A stretch of DNA of 64,000 nt from Hofstenia miamia (taxonomy: Eukaryota; Xenacoelomorpha; Acoela). Positions 12,550 to 23,802 of the stretch are shown piece after piece (position 1 is the stretch's first letter; every line of letters starts with the position of its first letter). The notes under the pieces were generated by a model, which was not told the origin of the DNA, made no database searches, and was given only the letters and a program-made list of their open reading frames with translations. Position numbers and translations under genes: made by a program. The stretch covers positions 124,539 through 188,538 of the forward strand of contig SCFE01000093.1 in the NCBI GenBank assembly GCA_004352715.1, written 5' to 3'.

Positions 12550-13755
12550 TATTTTATGAAATAATGTGCTGTAAAATTTGCACATTTGAAAATAGTCTAA
12601 GTATTTACAGGTGCAAAAGTGTTAAATGCTACACAATTTACAAAGCTGCAAATGCAATAACCGATATGAATATTTAAAATTTATTATTATTAATGCTGGC
12701 TCATATTAATCAAATCAAATCTTTGCAATATATACTGCAGCGGTGCATTTCTTAAGGCGTCTGCTACGATACGCACTCTCTACTAATTTCCATCAGAGTA
12801 ATACAATATTTATTTCATTTCCCAAATCAATCTATTCTTGGGAAATATTAATGAAATTTAAGAAAAGTGTATTGCAAAAATTATAAATATTCAGAATGTA
12901 AACTTAATCTTTATCCAAATTTGTTCAAATTCAATATGTATATAGCACTTACTTAAAATACAATTTATACACTTAACTTTTGATTCGGCATGATTATAAA
13001 TAAAATAATTTTTTATTCTTGCTTCAAAATTATCTAAACGAAAAAGGAACTCTTGGTTTCTCACCCTATTGGCAAAGCTATTAGAAAAAAAATTATCTTC
13101 ATTTCTTTTACTGATACACAAACACTATGCTTGCAAACCAATGCGGGTAACTTTTATTTAAGCGGAATGTCATCAAAACTCCTTTGTCTTAAGTGGGGCA
13201 TTTCTTGCCTCTTTACTATATTTTAGTTTTAAGATTTTTATTTAAAGTATTTATAAACGCGTAGTCCTGCAATGGAAATGACCGACAGTTTGGATTGTTT
13301 TGGCTCGAATCATTCTAACTACTTCCATTTTCTCATCAGGGTTTGCAGTAACATTTAAGATCAGTATATTTTGATTACCCAAATAATGAATTATTAAATA
13401 CAACAAGTGCAGTCAATAATTTCTGTTGGACATAGAATATTAATTTTACAACGTATTAAAAATCGACCCTCGTCTTGGAATAGAATTTGCTAAGATTTTT
13501 GGATGATCAAAGATATATTTGACTCTATCCTGATAAACTTCCAATAAGAAAACTTTTCTTGTAAATTTGAAAAAAATATTTTTTTAAAAACATGCATGCA
13601 TAAAAAAATATGTTTTGAGAGAAACAAATGCATACATCATATAGTTGTTGCATAAATTGAAACTTATAAAAGAGTAATAACTTTTGTACTAAATTCTCGT
13701 GAGATTTAATGAAAGAGATTTTATCTAGGATATTGAATCCCTATATGACTCTCAG
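10469..13755 (+). other. Prominin intron between exons 2 and 3
   Basis: About 3.3 kb. I see no further exon that chains in phase. Near 10781-10815 and at 12345-12365 (ends GGCTACGCCCCTG) are isolated tips like those of the hAT MITE family. A (TA)n run lies at 12518-12543. Two mid-sized ORFs (11091-11411 on -, 11686-11877 on +) have no recognised content. Confidence 0.45.
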
Positions 13756-13931
13756 TTAAGTATCAATCTGCCGATCGTTCTCACCATAATATCCCTCATT
13801 GGTCTGATGTTTGTTTTTGTGTTTTTGGTGTATTGCTGTTTTTCAAAAAAATGGTCCAACGCTGCAAGAATTCCAAAGAATTTCTTCACTACAATTTTCA
13901 TTCTTCTCATAATGTGTTCATTAATTTGCAG
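13756..13931 (+). CDS. prom: Prominin exon 3: TM1, cytosolic loop 1 and TM2
   Basis: Enters in phase 0 after gactctcag and exits in phase 2 at TGC AG/gtaaaa; 58 codons. TM1 runs LPIVLTIISLIGLMFVFVFL and ends in a Cys pair (VYCC), followed by a short basic loop (SKKWSNAARIPKN). TM2 (TTIFILLIMCSLIC) continues into the next exon. A Cys-rich TM1 end, a short loop and a prompt TM2 are the standard prominin start. The longer ORF on the opposite strand is only the antisense shadow of this exon. Confidence 0.85.
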
Positions 13932-14180
13932 GTAAAAATCTGTTTTTTCACTCATTAATAATATCTTAAACACTATGCTGAAGTAATGCGCATTTTCTAA
14001 ATGTACATTCTCAAGTACGGTAAAAAGTGATGTTACTATATTAAGCCTTCATTTATTCTTTTGATTGATCCCTAACAGTATAATTCACTAGGTTACCTAA
14101 AAAGAAATTGTGTTCGAAAAAGACATTACAATTGAGAATAATCACATTTGTCATTTATATATATATATATATATATAGTA

Positions 14181-14731
14181 TTGGCCAAAAAGATCCGCCC
14201 ACCTCTTAAAATATTAAGAAAAATGAAAATACTGTCTAAATATCACTCGTGAATTCTTTATTACAAATCGTGGTTGAAAAATATAATCTGCAACAACATT
14301 TATTATGACAAGCAATTATAATACTAAATACTTATGCGAAAAAACAAAGATTGTCAACAGCAAAATCAGTATTTTTTATGCATCTCTTTTGTATTTACAA
14401 ATTTAGCTATTCTAATGATAATCGCAGCAAAACAGAGCGGGCGTACGAAGGAAAGATTATTTAATTGAAGTACTTACCTGACAAAAATTATCTTACTAAC
14501 GCATATTTTTAATGAAGAATTCCATTATCTAATGAATATGTAAGGGAAGCTGATGAGCAATAACTCGTTAAAAGCCTTTTCTTTCTTTATGTTTACGTTA
14601 CGTCATTTGTACACAAGATAATCATTTGATTACTTATTGTGTCCAATAACATATTTGTAATAAAGGTACCAATACCCATATCTTTAAATTTTGTTCTCTA
14701 ATTTAAGAGGTGGGCGGATCATTTTGGCCAA
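14181..14731. mobile_element. 551-bp Tc1/mariner-type MITE with TA duplication
   Basis: Inverted termini TTGGCCAAAAAGATCCGCCC and the complement of TTTAAGAGGTGGGCGGATCA...TTGGCCAA match over about 30 bp and are flanked by TA on both sides (14179-14180, 14732-14733). It sits between two (TA)n microsatellites. No transposase remains. Confidence 0.85.
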
Positions 14732-15267
14732 TACTATATATATATATATATATATATATATNNNNNNNNNNNNNNNNNNNNNNNNNNNNNNNNNNNNNNN
14801 NNNNNNNNNNNNNNNNNNNNNNNNNNNNNNNNNNNNNNNNNNNNNNNNNNNNNNNNNNNNNNNNNNNNNNNNNNNNNNNNNNNNNNNNTATATATATTTA
14901 ATTTTACTAAAATGGATCTTTGAGATTTCCGGTATTTTCTAAAGCAACAAAGTAGGAAAAGAGAGCTATTGGTTCTCTTTAGTATCATACCTAAAAAATG
15001 GATTTAGCTTAAACGTTTTTGTATGCATAAACATCATAATTTTCAAACTAGGAGGAAATTTTAAATACCAAATTTTTAATCGATCAGTAATGTATATTCT
15101 TACAATAGATTTTAGCAATTTTTTTCAAGATTTTGTTGAAATTAGGTTGCAAAAATCTAGTAGATTTAACCTAACTTGATTATTTCAATTTCTAAAAACT
15201 ATTTTTCAACTGCGAATACATGTAATAACTATAATCTATATAAATTGTCTGTAACTTTTAAATTTAG

Positions 15268-15391
15268 CATAAGTTACATTTTGATACTGTCATCTTGGAA
15301 TATTGCGGTAGAGGAATATCCGGATAATTTTATGGATTCATATGAAGCCATTGATTCAGATGTTACAGAATTGTTTCGTATGTTCATTGAC
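15268..15391 (+). CDS. prom: Prominin exon 4: end of TM2 and start of extracellular loop 1
   Basis: Phase-2 entry after ttaaatttag and phase-0 exit at GAC/gtaaga. It starts with ISYILILSSW, completing TM2, then turns acidic (VEEYPDNFMDSYEAIDSDV), consistent with the start of the extracellular loop. The following intron is 45 nt. Confidence 0.8.
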
Positions 15392-15436
15392 GTAAGATGT
15401 TGCAATTTTTCTTTCTACACTAATAAAATATTTTAG

Positions 15437-15503
15437 GGTGTTGAAGGCCTAAGAAAAGAACAATTCGATTTCACTATCAGACATATTTACACCACACTAA
15501 AAG
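15437..15503 (+). CDS. prom: Prominin exon 5: extracellular loop 1
   Basis: Enters in phase 0 after aatattttag and exits in phase 1 at AAA G/gtatga. It encodes GVEGLRKEQFDFTIRHIYTT plus LK, predicted helical. The remaining G joins the next exon's AT to make Asp, giving a smooth reading LKDLPSLTF. Confidence 0.78.
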
Positions 15504-15661
15504 GTATGAAGCGTCTGTGCGGTTTTCATGACTGCAGGTTAGAGTCCCTTTAAACTATGTTTGCACAGATCCCTTTTCCATAGTCATATAATTAATGTGA
15601 TGAAGAGGGCAGTACAATTTCAATATTCAGATTGAGTCGGCAAATTGCTTCTTTTGAACAA

Positions 15662-15694
<33 letters not shown>

Positions 15695-15697
<3 letters not shown>

Positions 15698-15803
15698 TCT
15701 TATACTTTTCTTTATTACAGTTTCCAACCTGCTCAATAAATATTTAAGTGAACTTAATAATAATGCTTTACAATTTTCCAATCTTGATAACATAGTAGAT
15801 GAT
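15695..15803 (-). mobile_element. Antisense LINE fragment that mimics an exon (copy cut by a gap)
   Basis: On the + strand this reads like a perfect exon: an acceptor tttattacag and an open phase-1 frame SNLLNKYLSELNNNALQFSN. On the - strand the same bases read MLSRLENCKALLLSSLKYLL, matching the LINE polymerase motif L-S-R-L-D-Y-C-N...YLL-x-RL. It is found three more times. Removing it keeps the prominin frame. Confidence 0.7.
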
Positions 15804-16157
15804 NNNNNNNNNNNNNNNNNNNNNNNNNNNNNNNNNNNNNNNNNNNNNNNNNNNNNNNNNNNNNNNNNNNNNNNNNNNNNNNNNNNNNNNNNNNNNNNNN
15901 NNNNNNNNNNNNNNNNNNNNNNNNNNNNNNNNNNNNNNNNNNNNNNNNNNNNNNNNNNNNNNNNNNNNNNNNNNNNNNNNNNNNNNNNNNNNNNNNNNNN
16001 NNNNNNNNNNNNNNNNNNNNNNNNNNNNNNNNNNNNNNNNNNNNNNNNNNNNNNNNNNNNNNNNNNNNNNNNNNNNNNNNNNNNNNNNNNNNNNNNNNNN
16101 NNNNNNNNNNNNNNNNNNNNNNNNNNNNNNNNNNNNNNNNNNNNNNNNNNNNNNNNN

Positions 16158-17069
16158 ATATATATTTAGGTAATGTTAAGTTTAATTGCATGCATATATA
16201 TATGATAATATATTGACATAAATTTTATTATTTGGAAGTCTTAATTGCAAAAAAATGCATTTAGATTTACCGAGCCTGACATTTGAGCCAGTTGATGAAA
16301 CCATCAATAACAAAACGTCTTCCCAGTTAAATGTGTACAAAAATGGTATGCGCTTGTTATGTGTTATTTATAGAATTTTATGCTATTCTTATGCTTTTAT
16401 TATAGAAATATGAATGTACAATTTCATTTAAAATTTTAATATTTAACACAATTGTATCGTAACGTCTCACGTGGAACAAAACTGAGCATGGACCCGGCTC
16501 GAAGCACCCAATTTTTGATATCATTTTAATTCCTCAATTCCTTTTCTTCTTTAATGATTTCGTTTCCCAATCGCATTAAATTGTAAATAATTATCCGACA
16601 AATCCTACTTCAATGAATTTTTGTGTGGATTGTATTCAATTCTAAGCAAAATTTTTTGATGCATATTTTACATCTAATTCCATAGTTATGTTTGGTCTAT
16701 ATTTCAAATCATACTATTTGGATTATGCAAGCTCATCGTTTAATTTAAAAACTTCGTAATCAGATTCTGTTAGAATTCTACCGATTTTTTTGCAAGAATT
16801 CGCACTTGGCCGATCAACCTAATGGCGATCTCTGATGTGGCATAAAGGTTTCATCAAATATTTTAATCACATTAAAATAAAAAAGTGAAACGTTCCATCA
16901 CTTCAAAACGATATGTAATAGGAATGAATACAGGCGCCTTGCAGGAGAACTCTCAGGAAAACGCTCAAAACCAAGGTTGTAATCACATGGAAAAATTTAA
17001 CCCAAAACTTCCTATTGCAGTGGTGAAAAAATAATGAATAAAAGAATACTACCATATACTAAGTGGTGC
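16158..17069 (+). repeat. Haplotype A piece carrying exon 6
   Basis: Bases 16774-17069 are identical, as far as I can read, to 26130-26425 (296 bases each). The same region in the 18.9-19.8 kb block differs at scattered positions. This piece and the 26.1-kb piece are thus overlapping ends of one haplotype split apart by the assembler. Confidence 0.8.
16265..16345 (+). CDS. prom: Prominin exon 6, haplotype copy A: extracellular loop 1
   Basis: 81 nt; phase 1 in and out, flanked by gcatttag and G/gtatgcgc. Encodes LPSLTFEPVDETINNKTSSQ and LNVYKN, with the sequon NKT. The same exon occurs at 19052 with only a silent AAT/AAC difference near its end. I read the two as alternative haplotypes, of which the spliced gene needs one. 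Confidence 0.8.
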
Positions 17070-17090
17070 NTATATATATATATATATATA

Positions 17091-17580
17091 TGATTCTTAT
17101 GCTTTTCTTTATTACAGTTTCCAACCTGCTCAATAAATATTTAAGTGAACTTAATATTAATGCTGTACAATTTTCCAATCTTGATAACATAGTAGATGAT
17201 ATTAAAAATTTGTTGACTTAATACACAAGAATTTTTTCTTACACGTTATATTTGCCCTATTACGAATTTAACAGGTAGTCAGAAGTTTTGTAACGTTTTT
17301 TAAGCGAAAGACTTTTGTCAAAAATAACACCCAGATTAGTTGCATCAGAAACGACTTACTGTTTCACTGTTTCATCTCAATTCATAAATGGAAACCCCTA
17401 AAGAATTTGATTTTGAGAACTTTCGTTTTTTCGACATTGATTGCTTCATCAAATTTTGCAAACTCATCATCAACAGAATTAAAACAACATTAAAAAATCG
17501 GACAAAAGTTGATAGTTTTGAAATATCATGGTTTAAAACAAACGTATATACATGTAAAACTGATAAGATAACTTAAGCTT
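17091..17580 (-). mobile_element. LINE fragment, antisense, copy 2
   Basis: Homologous to 24861-25345. It contains the same exon-like block at 17117-17201, but the base change GATGATATT removes the GT that would act as a donor. It begins directly after a (TA)n run and a single N at 17070, so its placement may be wrong. Confidence 0.65.
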
Positions 17581-19051
17581 AGTACATGGCACGGAGACTT
17601 CGATTTTACTGTTAAATTTTTAAAATGAGAAAATATTTTTTTGGAATCATTTTTTATGGAATTGATTAAACTGTAAAAATAAGACTTAGCCTTTAGTTGT
17701 GATTCAATAAGAACCTTACTTCTAGATAACTTATATTCCACCAATGCCTGTAGGGGTTTTATCTTCTATAATTTTATACATATATATATATATATATATA
17801 TNNNNNNNNNNNNNNNNNNNNNNNNNNNNNNNNNNNNNNNNNNNNNNNNNNNNNNNNNNNNNNNNNNNNNNNNNNNNNNNNNNNNNNNNNNNNNNNNNNN
17901 NNNNNNNNNNNNNNNNNNNNNNNNNNNNNNNNNNNNNNNNNNNNNNNNNNNNNNNNNNNNNNNNNNNNNNNNNNNNNNNNNNNNNNNNNNNNNNNNNNNN
18001 NNNNNNNNNNNNNNNNNNNNNNNNNNNNNNNNNNNNNNNNNNNNNNNNNNNNNNNNNNNNNNNNNNNNNNNNNNNNNNNNNNNNNNNNNNNNNNNNNNNN
18101 NNNNNNNNNNNNNNNNNNNNNNNNNNNNNNNNNNNNNNNNNNNNNNNNNNNNNNNNNNNNNNNNNNNNNNNNNNNNNNNNNNNNNNNNNNNNNNNNNNNN
18201 NNNNNNNNNNNNNNNNNNNNNNNNNNNNNNNNNNNNNNNNNNNNNNNNNNNNNNNNNNNNNNNNNNNNNNNNNNNNNNNNNNNNNNNNNNNNNNNNNNNN
18301 NNNNNNNNNNNNNNNNNNNNNNNNNNNNNNNNNNNNNNNNNNNNNNNNNNNNNNNNNNNNNNNNNNNNNNNNNNNNNNNNNNNNNNNNNNNNNNNNNNNN
18401 NNNNNNNNNNNNNNNNNNNNNNNNNNNNNNNNNNNNNNNNNNNNNNNNNNNNNNNNNNNNNNNNNNNNNNNNNNNNNNNNNNNNNNNNNNNNNNTATATA
18501 TATATATACATATTAGTATTTATATTTAGATAAATTTTATATGGGGGAATACGTTTATACGGAACGTGTGTTTATCATTTTGTTCCAGCTGCATGCGCTG
18601 GAGATGTCGAGCTTGTAACATACTTTGCAACTTGTTTTTCGTGTAAATCACCGTCACGCATTTGAACTTCATTATAATAATCTGCGAATTCCTAAGTCAT
18701 ATTGCATTTTCATAATAGCAAAATAATTATTTTGAATTAAAATTGAGTTATAATTTTCTAGAAATGTTTCAATCGTTTATTGATATTCATGCAAAACAGA
18801 CTGATAATATACACGAAATTATTTTTTGCAAGATTAACTAAAAATGGTGTCACCCTCACCTCAGGCTACCAAATGCCAGCCCAATTCCACTCTTGGACAT
18901 TTGTGAGGATTTGACAAACTTTTTTTGTATTTGGTATATTTAAAATATATATTTAGGTAATGTTAAGTTTAATTGCATGCATATATATATGATAATATAT
19001 TGACATAAATTTTATTATTTGGAAGTCTTAATTGCAAAAAAATGCATTTAG

Positions 19052-19132
19052 ATTTACCGAGCCTGACATTTGAGCCAGTTGATGAAACCATCAATAACAA
19101 AACGTCTTCCCAGTTAAATGTGTACAAAAACG
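19052..19132 (+). CDS. prom: Prominin exon 6, haplotype copy B (duplicate)
   Basis: Same protein and splice phases as the copy at 16265, and the flanking introns match apart from scattered substitutions and small indels. It is continuous downstream with the first exon-7 copy at 20573. It should not be counted as an extra exon unless long reads show that both copies lie on one chromosome. Confidence 0.75.
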
Positions 19133-20572
19133 GTATGCGCTTTTTATGTGTTATTTATAGAATTTTATGCTATTCTTATGCTTTTATTATAGAAATATGA
19201 ATGTACAATTTCATTTAAAATTTCAATATTTAACACAATTGTATCGTAACGTCTCACGTGGCACAAAACTGAGCTTGGACCCTGCTCGAAGTACCCAATT
19301 TTCGATATCCTTTTAATTCCTCAATTCCTTTTCTTCTTTATAGATTTCGTTTCCCAATCGCAATAAATTGTAAACAATTATCCGACAAATCCTACTTCAA
19401 TGAATTTTTGTGTGGATTGTATTCAATTCTAAGCAAAATTTTTGATGCATATTCTAATTCCAGAATTATGTTTGGTCTACATTTAAAATCATACTATTTG
19501 GAATATGAAAGCTCATTGTTTAATTTGTTAGAATTCGACCGATTTTTTTCAAGAATTCGCACTTGGCCGGTCGAGCTAATGTCGATCTCTGATGTGGCAT
19601 AAAGGTTTCATCAAATATTTTAATCACATTAAAATAAAAAAGCGAAACGTTCCATCACTTCAAAACGATATGCAATAGGAATGAATTCAGGCGCCTTGCA
19701 GGAGGACTCTCAGGAAAACGCTCAAAACCAAGATCGTAATCACATGGAATAATTTAACCGAAACTTCCTATTGTAGTGGTGAAAAAATAATGAATAAAAG
19801 AATGCTACCATATAATAAGTCGTGCTCGTTAAAACAATCTGTAGGCGATTGTAATATGTTACTGTTGCGTCTACATTTATAGTATTCTATTGGTGACAAT
19901 TCGTCAAGAATATCATTACATCCAGCAGTTCCCCTAGGCAAATAATGTACTTATATTTCTAATTAGAAACAAAATTCGTGTCTAATTTTCCTAAAATTAT
20001 ACTCGCAATACGAGTCACTAAAATTGGTATTAACTATTTTTTGAGATGTATTTATTTCATTCTACAAAGCCAATATTATAATAATTTCAGTAAATTGTTT
20101 CTTAAATGTTTGGTTATATATCATACATTAATTGGGTAAACATTTGAAATTTTTGTACTTAGCTATGTGTTACCTAATACCCTGTTATGTGAACAAATAT
20201 TATTCACATTTTGTCACATTTTTTAGTGCTAGGCTGAATTTTCCGATAGCAGCACTTACTATGACACAGGATGTACGGTCCTGGCAAGGTTCGCCTCTTG
20301 GTGATGGGTAGGATTGATTTTATGCTTCTAGAGCACTACCTCACATTTAAAAGTTAAAATATCCTGGGAGAGATGGGTCAATGTACCGGATTAAATGTTT
20401 CCTTTAACCCATCATATTAAACTGAATCCAAATTTTTAATAATACTTTATTGGAAATAAAGACATTTAAAACATACGCTTGAACTAATTGAATAACGACC
20501 GAAATGATTGCCTCGTTGTTTCATCCATGGTAGTATACATGTCAATGCTTAAAATTTAGTTTCAATATTTAG

Positions 20573-20763
20573 CTCATGATACTGCCTATGCATATTGGAA
20601 AGAATCTGACGCGTTATTCAATGAGATCATTAACATTAGCTTATTAATTAATTCACTCATTGAAGAAGGATTTGGTTTCAGTGATTGTGATATTTCAAAT
20701 AATGATTGCAAAAGGTCATTGTTAGAGTATAATAATCTGCTCAAACATGGATATGATTGGGAG
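20573..20763 (+). CDS. prom: Prominin exon 7, haplotype copy B: loop 1 with Cys pair
   Basis: 191 nt; phase-1 entry after caatatttag, phase-0 exit at GAG/gtaaat. It encodes an aromatic start (HDTAYAYWKESDALFNEI), the glycosylation sequon NIS, and the pair of cysteines in GFSDCDISNNDCKRSL that matches the conserved pair of prominin loop 1. A Tc1 element begins about 220 bp downstream and is then cut by a gap. Confidence 0.82.
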
Positions 20764-20985
20764 GTAAATTTTTTTGTAATTATAATTAATATATATATAC
20801 ATTATAAGCATTAGGTTGCATCGGGTATATTAAAATGAAAGTCGATTCAATTTGGTAATGCATATTTTTTCATTTTATTATAAGTGTTACTTTGGTTGAG
20901 AAAAGAAAATTTGTATGTCTAATGCTATAAAATATGTAAAAGAACAATTGGCTATTAATTTATAATCAAAATTAGAAAACTTGTA

Positions 20986-21073
20986 TTGGAAAAATGTATT
21001 CGGCCACCTGAAAAAATTTTAACAAATGAGCAAGCAAATCCGAAAAAGTACATTCAAAGATACATAAATTAAT
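20986..21073 (-). mobile_element. Left end of the same Tc1 insertion in haplotype B
   Basis: Identical to 27622-27709 and in the same relation to exon 7. Cut by the gap at 21074. Confidence 0.8.
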
Positions 21074-23188
21074 NNNNNNNNNNNNNNNNNNNNNNNNNNN
21101 NNNNNNNNNNNNNNNNNNNNNNNNNNNNNNNNNNNNNNNNNNNNNNNNNNNNNNNNNNNNNNNNNNNNNNNNNNNNNNNNNNNNNNNNNNNNNNNNNNNN
21201 NNNNNNNNNNNNNNNNNNNNNNNNNNNNNNNNNNNNNNNNNNNNNNNNNNNNNNNNNNNNNNNNNNNNNNNNNNNNNNNNNNNNNNNNNNNNNNNNNNNN
21301 NNNNNNNNNNNNNNNNNNNNNNNNNNNNNNNNNNNNNNNNNNNNNNNNNNNNNNNNNNNNNNNNNNNNNNNNNNNNNNNNNNNNNNNNNNNNNNNNNNNN
21401 NNNNNNNNNNNNNNNNNNNNNNNNNNNNNNNNNNNNNNNNNNNNNNNNNNNNNNNNNNNNNNNNNNNNNNNNNNNNNNNNNNNNNNNNNNNNNNNNNNNN
21501 NNNNNNNNNNNNNNNNNNNNNNNNNNNNNNNNNNNNNNNNNNNNNNNNNNNNNNNNNNNNNNNNNNNNNNNNNNNNNNNNNNNNNNNNNNNNNNNNNNNN
21601 NNNNNNNNNNNNNNNNNNNNNNNNNNNNNNNNNNNNNNNNNNNNNNNNNNNNNNNNNNNNNNNNNNNNNNNNNNNNNNNNNNNNNNNNNNNNNNNNNNNN
21701 NNNNNNNNNNNNNNNNNNNNNNNNNNNNNNNNNNNNNNNNNNNNNNNNNNNNNNNNNNNNNNNNNNNNNNNNNNNNNNNNNNNNNNNNNNNNNNNNNNNN
21801 NNNNNNNNNNNNNNNNNNNNNNNNNNNNNNNNNNNNNNNNNNNNNNNNNNNNNNNNNNNNNNNNNNNNNNNNNNNNNNNNNNNNNNNNNNNNNNNNNNNN
21901 NNNNNNNNNNNNNNNNNNNNNNNNNNNNNNNNNNNNNNNNNNNNNNNNNNNNNNNNNNNNNNNNNNNNNNNNNNNNNNNNNNNNNNNNNNNNNNNNNNNN
22001 NNNNNNNNNNNNNNNNNNNNNNNNNNNNNNNNNNNNNNNNNNNNNNNNNNNNNNNNNNNNNNNNNNNNNNNNNATGTTAACAGCTAAATTCAAGAAAAAT
22101 ACTAAGACTTCTAATAATTAAGTTGTAATTTATTTACCGCCAAATCAACATCATAACACGCTTTGCTTTCCTGTTAGAAATTCTCTCTATTACATTCGTA
22201 TAAGAATGTTGGGAATGGGTATGGGTATGGGTATACAGCTTTAGACTATTTTAGCGTCTGAAACGCAGTTATTACCAGTAAACCAGACAAGTTCATACCG
22301 TGTCATCTGCACAACACGCAGCCCTGGTTTAACGTGTTTATGAGCCTACTATTGCAAAGGAGGCTCATCAGTGCTATAGATATTTAGACAATGTCTATGG
22401 CAAACAAGAAACATAGGTTCTTAGTCAACCTTAATAAAGGGCTGCATACGGTTAGATGAGACATATGAAGTTATTACATTTAAGTTCGTGTACCTACCTA
22501 AAATATATATCTTATTTCAATTTGAATTGAGCTGAGACGAGTTCTTACGTTTTTTATTTTGCTAAGACAATAAAAATTCAATATTCATAATTATAAATCT
22601 TATCATTTTTCTAAATATGTGCAAAATCATGCACTGGCTCTGCTTTTTGTTCATAGATAATAGAATGTTTGCAAAGAGAAAGTTACTGCTGAGCTTTAAG
22701 TTGAAGCTGCTCATGGAAAATCTTCCTTCGAATTGAAATGTTTTTCTAAATAGTTGTTCTTGATTAAGTATAGATTTTTTTTGATGTCTATTGCATTTTA
22801 ATAATTTTGATAAAGAAATTTCGCCTGGATTTAGTGTAGTACATAGAATTTTATTGCCCTAGATGAACCTTCATAAGGCTCCGCCCCTGTGTGGACTTAT
22901 GCATTGTTTATTACGATTCTGACAGGGTTCCCAAAATATGAGCTTCCTCTAAAATGCAAATAACCCGCAAGTTGTTCGGGGAAAAACATGTTTTTATACT
23001 GTGGTGTTGTGTTGGACCAAACCCTCTTCGCTGGGGTTAAATCATAATTTGGTAGCTCATTACATAATTTCGATTTTCCGGACAAATGTTCGATTTCCTT
23101 GTCCCAAGAAGTCTGGATGCACTTTATAATTGATGAACGTGTTCACAGTAATTACAAATGATTGCAAAATTTGAAATCCAAGACTTAC

Positions 23189-23279
23189 AAATGATACATT
23201 CAGAGTGCCATTCATTGAAAACTCTGCGGAATTGATTAGAAGAAAACTTTCAAAAAACTTATCTCCTGATCGACATGAA
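23189..23279 (-). pseudogene. Inverted duplicate of prominin exon 16
   Basis: Matches 38124-38214 on the opposite strand, with both splice sites kept and one changed codon (the sequon NAT becomes NGT). It lies in the inverted contig between two 1000-N gaps and so probably represents the other haplotype, placed in the wrong orientation. Confidence 0.7.
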
Positions 23280-23324
23280 CTAAAGAAGTATTCATAAAGA
23301 AGTATTTGAAATCAAAACTAGTAC

Positions 23325-23428
23325 CTGATTATTGAACTTAGTGTCAAATTTATTTCTCCATTGCTTAACATTGAATCTGCAATTATGCTTGAAATGTTTG
23401 GATTAATTCGAAATGGTTCATCCAAAAA
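23325..23428 (-). pseudogene. Inverted duplicate of prominin exon 15
   Basis: Same length (104 nt), phases and splice sites as 37975-38078. A small change (AATTTG for TTAATTTG context) lies near the NLT sequon. Same inverted contig as above. Confidence 0.7.
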
Positions 23429-23673
23429 CTAAAATATAGTCATAATAAAACAGCAGCTAAGAAACTTAGTACAGAGAGCATACTGCTTAAGTGTTTAATT
23501 AAACCACATCATTAGCAATTTGATTTTATTCATAGTAACTATGAGAAATTGCAAATATTTAAATCTAAACAAAATGTTGATTATATCAATATATTTATAT
23601 TAGAAACGCAATGAAATACAGAACAAAATAATTGATGAAACAATAAACCTCTGTGCAAAGAAATTCAACTTAC

Positions 23674-23802
23674 AAATGGATTTTGATCTCGGAGTTGTGA
23701 GCAAGCTGAGCTGTATGAAATTGCATCAGGGAATGAAAACACAAATATCAATGCATAAAGCAATGCCAAAAATGGACAGATATAACTCCATCTAAAAGCT
23801 TC
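23674..23802 (-). pseudogene. Inverted duplicate of prominin exon 14 (TM4), acceptor lost
   Basis: Matches 37601-37729, but the base pair before the exon reads AAC on the - strand instead of AAG, so the AG acceptor is gone. Either this haplotype has a splice-disrupting variant or it is an assembly error at the contig end, which is near the (TA)n tract and gap. Confidence 0.65.

Larger units (their letters stand above)
18941..21073 (+). repeat. Haplotype B block carrying exons 6 and 7 and a Tc1 left end
   Basis: Parallel to 16158-17069 plus 26130-27708: same order of exon 6, the intron with the GTGCTCGTTAAAACAATC stretch, exon 7 and the Tc1 left terminus. Substitutions and short indels are spread throughout. 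It ends at a 1000-N gap inside the Tc1 element. Confidence 0.78.

Noticed and set aside
15721-15803. A prominin exon encoding SNLLNKYLSELNNN between exons 5 and 6
   Set aside because: The opposite strand reads as a LINE polymerase (LSRLENCKALLLSSLKYLLSRL), it occurs four times including far downstream, and exons 5 and 6 join in frame without it.
20972-22093. Very long ORFs spanning gaps, here and at 15645, 17744, 23809, 23825, 52015, 60616 and 60631
   Set aside because: They are mostly N translated as X, with YIYIYI from (TA)n at the edges.
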